This document shows positions 25,369 to 34,318 of a stretch of 64,000 nt of DNA, in pieces. The stretch is from Paenibacillus etheri (lineage in GTDB: Bacteria > Bacillota > Bacilli > Paenibacillales > Paenibacillaceae), in contig NZ_LCZJ02000023.1 in NCBI RefSeq assembly GCF_001012825.1, forward strand, positions 98,301 through 162,300. The letters are read 5' to 3'. The notes beneath the pieces were generated by a model that worked only from the letters and a program-made list of their open reading frames with translations, searched no databases and had not been told where the DNA came from. Position numbers and translations under genes: made by a program. Numbering within the stretch: the stretch's first letter is position 1; every line of letters begins with the position of its first letter.

Positions 25369-26472
25369 TTAAACCTCCAGTGGACTTTCAACAATCTCGT
25401 TGATTTCGTCTAAAATCTGCGATTTAATCTGGTCTACACGATCAAAATCCACGGTTGAAGTATAGATTTGCTTTAACGCGACTAGGAATACTTTTGCGTC
25501 TGTCAGATGTTGTGTGGATTGTTTCATGGTGCTCGAATACCGCTCTTTAATGCCGGCTATAGCTTCGGAATATTCTTCATCTGTACCGGGCTGTATACAG
25601 CGGGAATACATATCGACGATCTCGTCGGTGTCTCGATCTGGATAGTATTCATGTGGAGCCGTGCTATCAAAAATAGCAAATCGAAGCTCACGCACTATAA
25701 TCATATCAAGGCTATTTGGATCGAAGCCACAGTGGTAAATTTCAACATCGAAACCACGCTTGATGCCTTCAGCCGCTATTTTCTTCAACAGTGTAGATTT
25801 TCCGGAGCCCGCACGTCCTTTAACCAGATATCTTTTTAGTCCTGAGGTTAGATTAGGAACAAAATCCACTGCCCCCTTAGGCGTCGCCGCACCTAAAAAA
25901 CGATGATCTACCCGGCTGGATTTTTCAGATGTCTGATCATCATACAGATGCTGAATATACTCCTGTGTCAGCTCATCGGCTGCTTGAAAATTCATTTTCG
26001 CGATATAAATCGCTTCCCATTCGTCATGAATGCGAAGAGCTTCAGCAAAGCCAGCATAAGCCAATTCATGTTCTTGTTTAATGGCTCCGACTAAATTATC
26101 GATTTCCAACTTCTGCTGGCTCAACTGGAACTGATCAGCGACCTGCTCCAAATCTACGAATACGATGGACTCTTCAGGCAGTTCAGGGTTTATTACACGC
26201 GGAGCTGTTCCATCCACAATTCCTATATTTAATTTGGGAATAATCACACCGTCGAATGAATCGTTATCTGATGCAGTGTGGATGAACCAGATCTCATAGC
26301 CTTGTTGATTCAGCTGCTCTCCGATTTCTCTAATCAGTTTGGTCTGCTCCGTACCTGGGCCTCCTTTTAAAACATACAGACGAGTTAAACTTTGCAATGA
26401 CGACTCATAGAGGCTGTAAAAGCCGTGAGCCGTATTGCCGCCAGCAAAGAAATTGAGGATTGTTCCGTTCAT
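25369..26472 (-). CDS. Tandem P-loop NTPase-like protein (PRK06851-type), first P-loop degenerate
   Basis: About 367 residues built from two related halves. Each half has a P-loop strand, a QGYEIWFIH / RGFDVEIYH strand, an acidic substrate-like segment and a (D/G)xTAP turn (VDGTAPR, FDSTAPH). The second P-loop is intact (VKGRAGSGKSTLLKK, about residue 220). The first reads LKGGPGTEQTKLIRE, so the Walker A lysine is missing. I start at the ATG at 26472, 7 bases after AAAGGTG, giving MNGTILNFFAGG. A frame from 26508 adds 12 unlikely residues. The biological role is unknown. It stands alone with its own terminator. Confidence 0.82.
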   Translation of the reverse strand: MNGTILNFFAGGNTAHGFYSLYESSLQSLTRLYVLKGGPGTEQTKLIREIGEQLNQQGYEIWFIHTASDNDSFDGVIIPKLNIGIVDGTAPRVINPELPEESIVFVDLEQVADQFQLSQQKLEIDNLVGAIKQEHELAYAGFAEALRIHDEWEAIYIAKMNFQAADELTQEYIQHLYDDQTSEKSSRVDHRFLGAATPKGAVDFVPNLTSGLKRYLVKGRAGSGKSTLLKKIAAEGIKRGFDVEIYHCGFDPNSLDMIIVRELRFAIFDSTAPHEYYPDRDTDEIVDMYSRCIQPGTDEEYSEAIAGIKERYSSTMKQSTQHLTDAKVFLVALKQIYTSTVDFDRVDQIKSQILDEINEIVESPLEV

Positions 26473-26563
26473 AATCGCACACCTTTCCGGGCTAATGTCA
26501 TGGTTCATATTTCATCGTATTATGGTTCGCTGGGAAAGGTGACACTTTAAGTAAGATGTGGTC

Positions 26564-27031
26564 TTACTTCACAAAACGATCCATAAATCTCTTAATGACT
26601 GGAACATCAGGAGGTGATAACTCACTAGGCAATTCTCCATAATTAAAAAAACGGACTTCTTGCACTTCAATCCCATCTTCTTTAAGCACACCGTCAAATT
26701 CTGTACATAGGTAAGCGGCTACAACATTATATACTTCATCACCGTTTGGATATTTGTAATAAAGTTCTTGTCCAGAGAACATGTCGAACAATTCAAGTCC
26801 TCTGGCTTGTAAACCTGTCTCCTCAAAAAGCTCCCTTCTAGCAACCTCTTCCAAAGTCTCTCCAAGCTCCATCGATCCACCTGGCAACCCCCAGCAACCG
26901 TTGTCCGTTCTACGTTGTAATAGTAATTGTTGCTCGCTACACAACAAAACACAGGCTCCTGCCATAATAAGCGGCCTCGAACCTACTAGTTTTCTTAGCC
27001 CCATGATATAGTCGCTCAATTGAAACAACAC
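26564..27031 (-). CDS. NUDIX hydrolase (second)
   Basis: A Nudix family pyrophosphohydrolase of about 155 residues. The Nudix box GGSMELGETLEEVARRELFE with the following ETG is complete, preceded by LLLQRRTDNGCWGLP. Compared with the 20770-21210 enzyme it has an N-terminal extension with LRKLVGSRPLIMAGA typical of a frequent Bacillus/Paenibacillus subgroup. A GTG at 27031 opens the frame; TTG codons at 27028 and 27019 are alternatives, and AAGGG lies just upstream. The substrate is unknown. Confidence 0.9.
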   Translation of the reverse strand: MLFQLSDYIMGLRKLVGSRPLIMAGACVLLCSEQQLLLQRRTDNGCWGLPGGSMELGETLEEVARRELFEETGLQARGLELFDMFSGQELYYKYPNGDEVYNVVAAYLCTEFDGVLKEDGIEVQEVRFFNYGELPSELSPPDVPVIKRFMDRFVK

Positions 27032-27337
27032 CCTTCTACTTTTAACTATTCTCTTTAAAAAAGATATGCATGTTTACTATATTCCACTATATAGAAATGA
27101 TACTGTATACTATACCATTTTATCTCAAGGTAAAAAGATGTGGAGTCATCTACAATGAAAAATCAAAACACAATAACCAGCAACCAGAATGGGTGAGTTT
27201 GATATATAAATTAATTAGCTAATTAAAATAACTAGTCAGTATAATCATGAGGCACATTTCTACAATTGTACTATATCCTCATCGTCAGATGAGTAACAAA
27301 AAACACAAGTTCGCACATGTTAATAATGAGTTTTTTA
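27032..27337. other. AT-rich intergenic region at left edge of the galactoside island
   Basis: About 300 bases without a supported gene. It contains a TATACT-type promoter-like sequence near 27109 and, on the plus strand, a 13-residue reading frame MKNQNTITSNQNG (27155-27196) behind GGAG at 27142. The frame could be a leader peptide or the stump of a gene truncated when the island formed. After 27200 the base composition becomes distinctly AT-rich. Confidence 0.4.
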
Positions 27338-29188
27338 TTAGTGTTCAATCGTGATACTGCCTCCGATAGGTACATTCAATTCTTCAAGTTGATTAATAAT
27401 AGTAATTCTGTTTACCTTATTGCCAAAACAGTCCTTAACTATAACATTGTAATTAGTGGGAACTGTATTATTAATAATAATAGTATCACGGTAACTACCA
27501 TTGAATACTACGACGTCATTTCCTACAATATCTACAATATTAATAGGCGGGAGAAGAAAAACAAATCTCTTATCAGTTCCTTCAACAAGCATTGAGGTGT
27601 TGGCGGGATTTAACGGAATACGAAAATTTTTGAATGTCTCCAGATTTTCTTTGTAAAAAGAATTATAGTACTTTATCACTTTTTTGATTTCTTCAGACAA
27701 CTTAGAGAAATTCACTCCATACGCAGGAACACCGGCCGCAAGCATCTTTATAATTGTACAAGCAACGTCTTCTTTTGTGTCATTAACTGTAAAAGATTGA
27801 TAATCATTTAATGCAAAGGGGGTGTATGACTGGATATGAAGGGTTCTTTGATAATTAGTTTCTAAATCAAATGGCGCATCCCCAGCTCTCATAAGATTGC
27901 CATACCTCATATTAAAAAGAGTTCCGTAATTTTGTTTTAACTCAACAATATAGTCTAGTTTTTTTGATTTGGTTTTTTCTTCAATGCGCGCAAAAGTTTT
28001 TTCAAGTCCTTGAATCATGGAATGAGTATCATGATTGTGATTAGGGTTTTGACATTCAATATCGGGTACCCAATTAAATAAATCATACTTCGCACCATCA
28101 AAACCCCATTTATCCATCAGCTTTAAACAAATTTCAGCCATAATTTCACGGCCTTCAGGGCTTTGAAAGCAATAGGAATAATATTGCGGATCATTAAGAT
28201 AAGGCTCTCCATTAGCATCGGCAATAAGATAATTTTTGTTTTCCAGGTATGCTTTTGATTTAAGAGCTACCGCGTGAGGTGCACACCAAATAATAAGTCT
28301 GGCTCCAATGTCATGGGCTCTAGCAACTAATAGATTCATATCTGGTATTTTTTGCGGATCGGGCTCCCAATCGCCAATGTTCATATCAATAGAATAGTCA
28401 CTATCCAACCCATTACCGTACCATCCGTCATCAATAATAAAATTATTTATACCTAGTTCTATGCCTGATTTTATGTTTGATAAGAGCATTTCCGTATTAA
28501 TATCCTTGCTGTCCCAATCGACCCATGAACACCACATAGGTTCCAGTGCCTTCTCCAGATATTGCTCTTTAATCGTATACTTTTGACGTTGCTGATCGGA
28601 AAAGTCGCGTTGAACAAGTAACCAAGGTCTGCTTTCTCCAACATTTGAAGTATAATGAAACACCTTTTCGCTATAAACAGAGGATTTAATAGGATATTTA
28701 TCATTTCCTCTTACAATGTCAAGTATAATATTCCCTGTATGCACATTGAGCGCCCGGTTAGATTCGGGTTCTATGATTATAAATTGGGTTTCAATATTAT
28801 TTCCGATCACGCCTACTGCATTTCCCACGCTTCCATCATTTTTCAAAAACATAAAAAGCGGAATTTTTATGTCTCCTATATTTGAAGTGAACTGGCGGCT
28901 ATTTCTCCAAAAATCGATTAAGCTCATATAACGAAGGAACCATCGACCACTGTCAGGTGCTATAACCTTGGAATAATTACGCATCTCAAGGGTAAAACGA
29001 TAGCGTATTTTCTTTATCCAATCAAAATTATCTTTAGTTGAAACCACAATATCATTCTCTTCATTTTTTCCTATGCTCATATTCAAGTATTCATTGTCAA
29101 AATCGTATGTTTCACCAAATGATAAATTATCAAATTTAATTTCCTTACCGGATCCTAATGAAACTGTGATAGCATAGCTTTCTTTCAT
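27338..29188 (-). CDS. Cytoplasmic alpha-galactosidase-like glycoside hydrolase (clan GH-D, GH36-type)
   Basis: A 616-residue glycoside hydrolase without signal peptide. After an N-terminal beta-sandwich (about 1-215), the TIM barrel shows WCSWVDWDS, NFIIDDGWYGNG, RLIIWCAPHAV, the likely nucleophile aspartate in GFDGAKYDLFNW (about residue 355), VELKQNYG and the likely acid/base aspartate in RAGDAPFD (about residue 430). This order matches clan GH-D alpha-galactosidases and alpha-N-acetylgalactosaminidases, closest to GH36. It is the last gene of the seven-gene island operon, 3 bases after the ABC ATPase. Together with galactokinase it points to intracellular release of galactose from an imported alpha-galactoside. 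The family is secure; the substrate is inferred. Confidence 0.85.
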   Translation of the reverse strand: MKESYAITVSLGSGKEIKFDNLSFGETYDFDNEYLNMSIGKNEENDIVVSTKDNFDWIKKIRYRFTLEMRNYSKVIAPDSGRWFLRYMSLIDFWRNSRQFTSNIGDIKIPLFMFLKNDGSVGNAVGVIGNNIETQFIIIEPESNRALNVHTGNIILDIVRGNDKYPIKSSVYSEKVFHYTSNVGESRPWLLVQRDFSDQQRQKYTIKEQYLEKALEPMWCSWVDWDSKDINTEMLLSNIKSGIELGINNFIIDDGWYGNGLDSDYSIDMNIGDWEPDPQKIPDMNLLVARAHDIGARLIIWCAPHAVALKSKAYLENKNYLIADANGEPYLNDPQYYSYCFQSPEGREIMAEICLKLMDKWGFDGAKYDLFNWVPDIECQNPNHNHDTHSMIQGLEKTFARIEEKTKSKKLDYIVELKQNYGTLFNMRYGNLMRAGDAPFDLETNYQRTLHIQSYTPFALNDYQSFTVNDTKEDVACTIIKMLAAGVPAYGVNFSKLSEEIKKVIKYYNSFYKENLETFKNFRIPLNPANTSMLVEGTDKRFVFLLPPINIVDIVGNDVVVFNGSYRDTIIINNTVPTNYNVIVKDCFGNKVNRITIINQLEELNVPIGGSITIEH

Positions 29189-29191
29189 GAT

Positions 29192-29944
29192 TTAAACCTC
29201 CTTATTATACTTGCTTTGGTCACTAATATTGAATATGGATTCAACTTGGTTAATAATTGATGAATAGTTACCATCTGACTTAACACTATTTTGGATGATA
29301 TTAAATTTAAGAGGTTGATCATAAAAAATAAAAATATTGTCGCCTAATGTGATCGCTTCAAGCATGTCATGAGTTACAACCAATGCAGTGAATTTACGTT
29401 CCTTATGCAGCTCTAAAAATAAATTTTGCATTTCAAGTCTATTTTGGTAGTCTAAAGCTCCGAATGCTTCATCCAATATAATCAAATCAGGGCTAGTTAA
29501 TAGTATCCTTAACAAGGCGATACGCTGGTTCATCCCGCCAGATAATTCATTTGGATAACAGTTTTCCACCTCACTAAGTCCTACTTTTGCAAGGTATTCC
29601 CGAATTACAGCTTTTGGATCATCAAAATAATTCCTACAGGCAAATAATATATTTTGCATGATTGTTTTCCATGGGAACAGAACATTATTCTGAAACAAAA
29701 TACCAATTTTACAATTGGGGGCTAGATAGATTTCTCCATCATCATAATTTTCAAAACCAGCAATCATATTTAGCAGCGTGGTTTTCCCACAACCAGAGCT
29801 ACCAATAATACTGCTAATTTTCCCCTTCTCAATGTACAAATTTAAATTCTCGCAAATATTGACCTTTTCTCCATTAGGACGTATAAACGTTTTTGATAAG
29901 TTTTTTATTTCTACGCAGTTTTTACTATCATTAAACATTTTCAT
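29192..29944 (-). CDS. ABC importer ATPase, SsuB/TauB-like
   Basis: A 250-residue ABC ATPase of the nitrate/sulfonate/taurine (SsuB/TauB/ThiZ) group. Walker A IIGSSGCGKTTLL (about residue 38), Q-loop GILFQNNVLFPW, signature LSGGMNQRIALL, Walker B DLIILDEAFGALD and the H-loop in VVTHDM are all intact. It would energise uptake through the adjacent permease. It lies 6 bases after the permease and 3 before the glycosidase, so all are one transcript. Sulfonate-type importers are not the usual partners of a galactosidase. Confidence 0.92.
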   Translation of the reverse strand: MKMFNDSKNCVEIKNLSKTFIRPNGEKVNICENLNLYIEKGKISSIIGSSGCGKTTLLNMIAGFENYDDGEIYLAPNCKIGILFQNNVLFPWKTIMQNILFACRNYFDDPKAVIREYLAKVGLSEVENCYPNELSGGMNQRIALLRILLTSPDLIILDEAFGALDYQNRLEMQNLFLELHKERKFTALVVTHDMLEAITLGDNIFIFYDQPLKFNIIQNSVKSDGNYSSIINQVESIFNISDQSKYNKEV

Positions 29945-29950
29945 TTTCTG

Positions 29951-30730
29951 TCACATCCGGATTGAAAAGTAATTAATTTTTCTGAGTAGCCACGTAGAGA
30001 ATGCTCCCAACCCTCCGATTATAAACATACACATCACCACACCGGACATATTTAAAAGTGTATAATTCACCCATGTAAGATACCCGATGCCGGATTGCCC
30101 GCTGATCATCTCTGCTACAACTACACCTAACCAAGAACCACTCATCCCAAGTAATAACCCTGTAAAGATATTAGGAAAGGTGGCAGGGATCATAACTTCA
30201 GTAATATAGACCCATCTGGTAACATGAAATGATTTTGCAATCTTTTTGTAGTTTTCGTTTATATTCCCTAATCCTTCAACGGAATTAATAAGTATCGGAA
30301 AGAAAGCTCCAATAAATGTGATAAAAAGCATACTGGAATTGATAGACTGGAAAAGCACAATTGATATTGGAACCCAAGCAACGTTTGGTATTGGTCGGAT
30401 AAATTCAAAAACCGGATAGATATAATGACGCACAAGTCGGTTTTCGGTAATCAATATCGCGAAAGGAATGGCTAAAATAACAGCACAGATAAATCCGGAG
30501 TATACTCTTCCTAATGTGATTAATATATTTCCGTAAATCTCTAAATCAGAGAATACGGATACGCATTCATAAATGATATCTTGAATACTAGGTATATAGG
30601 AAAAGGTTATAAGGAACTTCCAATCAATGATTTTTAGGATTGATATGATAAGAAGAAAAATTGCGAATGATGCCAAAATTCTAAATAATTTGACTATGAA
30701 GCTAACATTTCTTTCACTTCTATAATTCAT
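29951..30730 (-). CDS. ABC importer permease, SsuC/TauC-like
   Basis: A 259-residue BPD-type inner-membrane permease with about six helices. The EAA-like coupling loop is present as KKIAKSFHVTRWVYITEVMIPATFPNIFTG, read in two pieces around residues 155-185. FIRPIPNVAWVPISIVLF is characteristic of the SsuC/TauC/ThiX group, as is WLGVVVAEMISGQSGIG. It follows the binding protein by one base and precedes the ATPase by 6. Confidence 0.92.
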   Translation of the reverse strand: MNYRSERNVSFIVKLFRILASFAIFLLIISILKIIDWKFLITFSYIPSIQDIIYECVSVFSDLEIYGNILITLGRVYSGFICAVILAIPFAILITENRLVRHYIYPVFEFIRPIPNVAWVPISIVLFQSINSSMLFITFIGAFFPILINSVEGLGNINENYKKIAKSFHVTRWVYITEVMIPATFPNIFTGLLLGMSGSWLGVVVAEMISGQSGIGYLTWVNYTLLNMSGVVMCMFIIGGLGAFSTWLLRKINYFSIRM

Positions 30731-30731
30731 A

Positions 30732-31748
30732 TCAATTTTTCTCCTTCACGGTATTCAAATAGGCTTCAACCGGGAAATCTTTTAGTAATCCTAATTCATA
30801 TAAAAATTGATAATTTTTTTTTAGCGTATCTCTATTTGAAGAGGTCATCTCCATCTCCCAGTCAATATTTTTTAAAACGTTAGCAATGACTTCGGGTGGA
30901 AAACCGCTTTCTTGACTGATGATTTTAACGCTTTCATCTGGATAGTTTCGTAAAAACTCATGTGATTCTTTGATACTACTTAAAAATATTGAAGTATACT
31001 CACTGTTTGTTTTCGCCCAGTCGTCATCAATCATAATACCTGCCAAATAATCATTTCCTGTCACTTCTCCATCAATCAATTTAATCATTTGGTCATTTTG
31101 CATCAAATAAGATGGATATGGCTCCCATGCGGCCAATGCCTGAATTTTACCTGTTGTGATCATATTGTAAGCCGTTGGTATATCTTGATTGATGATCTCT
31201 ACTTTATCTAGCAAATCATTTTGAGAGAGTATATCTAATAGCATTTTATGAGTACTTGACGCTATCGGTACTGATACGGTTCTACCCACCAAGTCATGAA
31301 TATCGTTTATTCCTGAATCTTGACTGACAAGTATACTTTGGTTTTTTCCACCTAACCCCTTTCCATCTATAGCGAGCAGTCTGGAGTTATACTCTTCGTG
31401 TAAGTAGCCATTATATAGATTTATGATGCTGGGCATGTCACCCATATATCCGATTTGGTATTTATGAGCCAACATGTTGTTGTTAATAACAGAGCCTGAA
31501 ACCTCGTCATGCCATTGTATATTAAAATCTATATATGGGTATCTGACCTTTAATTTTCTTTCAAATAATTGTTGCTGTTTAATAATTAGTGCCCCCCAGG
31601 TCTGAGCAGTTATACTTTGATACCCGATGTTTATAGTTACTTTTCCATTTGACGAGGGAGTTATAAAGACGGAAGCAGCCAAAGTAACCATAATTAAAAT
31701 AGCGCATATTGAAATAAATTTATGTTTTCTTGCATGTTTCTCCCTCAC
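30732..31748 (-). CDS. SsuA/NMT1-type solute-binding protein, membrane-anchored without lipobox
   Basis: A 338-residue extracellular binding protein of the SsuA/THI5/NMT1 family: INIGYQSITAQTWGALIIKQQ at the start of the mature domain, the GYMGDMPSIINL loop, GRTVSVPIASSTHKML, and ALAAWEPYPSYLM. The N-terminus is positively charged followed by a hydrophobic segment (ISICAILIMVTLAASVFI), but no lipobox cysteine is present, so it is probably retained by an uncleaved helix or released. This is unusual for a Gram-positive binding protein. The family binds sulfonates, nitrate, pyrimidine precursors and other small organic molecules rather than sugars. Confidence 0.88.
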   Translation of the reverse strand: MREKHARKHKFISICAILIMVTLAASVFITPSSNGKVTINIGYQSITAQTWGALIIKQQQLFERKLKVRYPYIDFNIQWHDEVSGSVINNNMLAHKYQIGYMGDMPSIINLYNGYLHEEYNSRLLAIDGKGLGGKNQSILVSQDSGINDIHDLVGRTVSVPIASSTHKMLLDILSQNDLLDKVEIINQDIPTAYNMITTGKIQALAAWEPYPSYLMQNDQMIKLIDGEVTGNDYLAGIMIDDDWAKTNSEYTSIFLSSIKESHEFLRNYPDESVKIISQESGFPPEVIANVLKNIDWEMEMTSSNRDTLKKNYQFLYELGLLKDFPVEAYLNTVKEKN

Positions 31749-31789
31749 ACATCCACCTTCCCCCTTGACTGAAAAGTACTAATAAACCA

Positions 31790-32860
31790 TTAATTCTTAG
31801 TTTTTTCAACATAAGTGCGCATCCTGTTACATTTAATAAGATAATAGAAGTAAACTAAAAAATAGAGTCTGCAGTTTGTAAGTCTGATTAATGTTCTTTC
31901 AACTGGTGAGAACTCGCTCTTCACGATATACTTTTTGTTTTTAAATAAGTATTTTTTCGACTTTAGTTTGTATACATTTTTCAACCCACCCCAAATGCCT
32001 GCTGGGTTTGTATAATGTGTTTCATTACGAATGGATCTAAAAAATTTGAGATACAAATAGGTTGTTAGTCTATCCATATATTCACTATCGTCAGTGAAAA
32101 AATTACAGGAAAACTCCCTTTTAGCTTCATACACATCAATAATATTTTCCCAGTAATTTTCCCAGTATATGGTCCGTTTGCTCAGCGAGTTAGGAGCTAA
32201 CCGATTGTAGTTGTACAATGGATCGGCAATAACATATATAGATTTAGCCCGGGACAGTGCCTGTATGACGATAATTTCATCTTCATGCATGCAAATATCC
32301 TTATAAAATTTGATGTTTCTAAGTATGCTTCTTCTAAAAAAACTGCACCATACATAACCCGTTGTTATAAGAATATCTGTCTTCAAGTCTCCATATAACG
32401 GTAATATATAACAATCATGTATATCATTTTTTGTATATAAACCTTCATCAATTGGCAAATTGCAAATTCTGGCTATACCATCATTTCTGTGACGATAGGC
32501 GGAACAAAATACGATATCAGCATTGTTCTTCGTGGCTGCATTATACAATAATTCCATCATATTTGGTTCGCACCAGTCATCAGCATCAATGTAATTAAGA
32601 AACTCTCCGCTCGCTACATTCAAACCTGCCAGCCTAGACATAGGCAATCCGCTATTTTTCTGATGAATAACGCGTATGCGAGTATCTTCCCTTGCGTACT
32701 TATCACATATTTTCCCGGAAGAATCTATAGATCCGTCATCAACTAGAATGATCTCTATTTGTTTTAACGTTTGGCAGATTAGGGATTGAATACATTTGTC
32801 TAAGGTGTCCTGCATATTATAAACAGCCACAACAACGCTAACTAACGGTTTGGTTACCAT
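31790..32860 (-). CDS. Family 2 glycosyltransferase
   Basis: A 356-residue inverting GT2-type enzyme with a GT-A fold. VSVVVAVYNMQDTLDKCIQS is at the N-terminus, then ILVDDGSIDSSGKICDKYA, then GEFLNYIDADDWCEPNMME containing the DxD-type metal site (about residue 95). It would transfer a sugar from a nucleotide sugar at the cytoplasmic face. The C-terminal part is aromatic and basic with a possible membrane-associating helix (LYFLVYFYYLI). AAGGAG precedes the ATG. It resembles capsule/exopolysaccharide transferases, yet no other polysaccharide genes are near; its place between a MATE exporter and an ABC importer is odd. Confidence 0.9.
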   Translation of the reverse strand: MVTKPLVSVVVAVYNMQDTLDKCIQSLICQTLKQIEIILVDDGSIDSSGKICDKYAREDTRIRVIHQKNSGLPMSRLAGLNVASGEFLNYIDADDWCEPNMMELLYNAATKNNADIVFCSAYRHRNDGIARICNLPIDEGLYTKNDIHDCYILPLYGDLKTDILITTGYVWCSFFRRSILRNIKFYKDICMHEDEIIVIQALSRAKSIYVIADPLYNYNRLAPNSLSKRTIYWENYWENIIDVYEAKREFSCNFFTDDSEYMDRLTTYLYLKFFRSIRNETHYTNPAGIWGGLKNVYKLKSKKYLFKNKKYIVKSEFSPVERTLIRLTNCRLYFLVYFYYLIKCNRMRTYVEKTKN

Positions 32861-32920
32861 ACACTTATACTCCTTTTGTATTCACACATCGATTCGGAGG
32901 ACATTAATACAACGCTAGTG

Positions 32921-34318
32921 TTATATAGTACCTAGTACTTGTTTTATCTTTCTCTTAAATATGAAACCGGCTGTAATTGCGGAAATGATATCAGATATAG
33001 GTTCTGCTAAAAATATGCCTATTACACCCAAAAAACTTGGTAGTATTATTGCTAGTGGTATCAAAAGTATGATCTTTCTCAAACAGGCCAAAAAAAGGGA
33101 TGTTTTTGCTTGACCGAGTCCTACAAGAGTACATTGAACGCCTGACTGAATGCCAAAAATCCCCCACCCACAAACAAATATGGGCATCATATATGTAACA
33201 ATATTTATCATTTCAAAATTATCTGTAAAAAGTGATGCGAAAAAAGATGGAAATAACATTATGATAGCTACAATTAAAGATCCAATAATAATATGCAAAG
33301 CAAACCCTAGCCGATATGCTGTTTTGACCCTAATATAATTTTTCGCTCCGTAATTATAACTGATAACAGGTTGGACTCCTTGTGTGATTCCGTTGCAAAA
33401 AATATATATCAATTGCATTACACTTGTAATAATCGTCATTGCTCCTACATAATAATCACCTCCATATTTTTGTAGCCCTGAATTAAAAATGATATTAATA
33501 AGGCATTCAGTAAGTTGCATAATAAAAGGGGAAACACCTAGCGCCAAAATGGGAAGAATCACTTTTTTATCAAACTTGATATACTTCTTTTTCAAACGAA
33601 CAGCACTTTTGTGAGATAAAAGATAACGAATAATCCATAGAGCACTTGCTGCTTGAGAAATAACCGTTGCAAGAGCCGCACCCTTAACACCTAAATTTAG
33701 TGTAAATATAAAAATAGGGTCTAAAATAATATTGAGGATTGCCCCAATTAAAACAGATAACATTGCTATTTTGATTTTCCCTTGTGAAGAAATAAAACTA
33801 TTTAGGCCTAATGAAAATTGAACGAATATGGTGCCTAGAAGATATATAAATAGATATTGGTCAGCATATTCAATTGTTATCTCACTTGCACCGAAGAGCA
33901 TGAGTATCGGGTTCTTAGTTGTTTGCAAAACTATGGAGAGGAGAATTGATATCATAAATAAAGAGGCAGCACTACTTCCAAGAATAGCTTCAGCACGATC
34001 TTTACTTCCTTTACCAAGCTCTATGGATGCCAGAGGCGCACCGCCAGAACCTATTAATTGTGCAAATGCAGATACGAGAATAATAATGGGGAAGCTAACA
34101 CCTACTCCTGTCATAGCCATATCGCCTACTCCAGGTATCATACCGATATATATTCGGTCTACAATGTTATATAATGCATTAATAATTTGAGCTGCAATAG
34201 CTGGTATAGCCAATGAAACGATTAACCTAGGCACAGGCGTTGTGCCTAGGTTAGAGCTTCCAGATTTATTTTCATCTATCGTGATTTTACGATCCGTTGA
34301 TGATTTAAGTAAGTTCAC
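32921..34318 (-). CDS. MATE-family efflux transporter (MepA-like)
   Basis: A 465-residue, 12-helix cation-coupled exporter. The first repeat starts LIVSLAIPAIAAQIINALYN followed by IVDRIYIGMIPG; the second repeat has QLTECLINIIFNSGLQKYGG and GITQGVQPVISYNYGAKN, as in MepA/DinF-type MATE proteins. It would export a small organic, often cationic, compound. Its start overlaps the galactokinase stop (both at 34318). A 13-base perfect hairpin lies in its own first codons (34223-34253). Within the operon it might remove an aglycone or a modified product. Confidence 0.92.
   Translation of the reverse strand: MNLLKSSTDRKITIDENKSGSSNLGTTPVPRLIVSLAIPAIAAQIINALYNIVDRIYIGMIPGVGDMAMTGVGVSFPIIILVSAFAQLIGSGGAPLASIELGKGSKDRAEAILGSSAASLFMISILLSIVLQTTKNPILMLFGASEITIEYADQYLFIYLLGTIFVQFSLGLNSFISSQGKIKIAMLSVLIGAILNIILDPIFIFTLNLGVKGAALATVISQAASALWIIRYLLSHKSAVRLKKKYIKFDKKVILPILALGVSPFIMQLTECLINIIFNSGLQKYGGDYYVGAMTIITSVMQLIYIFCNGITQGVQPVISYNYGAKNYIRVKTAYRLGFALHIIIGSLIVAIIMLFPSFFASLFTDNFEMINIVTYMMPIFVCGWGIFGIQSGVQCTLVGLGQAKTSLFLACLRKIILLIPLAIILPSFLGVIGIFLAEPISDIISAITAGFIFKRKIKQVLGTI
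34223..34253 (-). promoter_or_regulatory. Strong hairpin inside the 5' end of the MATE gene
   Basis: TAACCTAGGCACA (34223-34235) pairs perfectly with TGTGCCTAGGTTA (34241-34253) around a 5-base loop. No T-run follows, so it is not a simple terminator; it may affect mRNA processing or translation within the operon. Confidence 0.55.
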
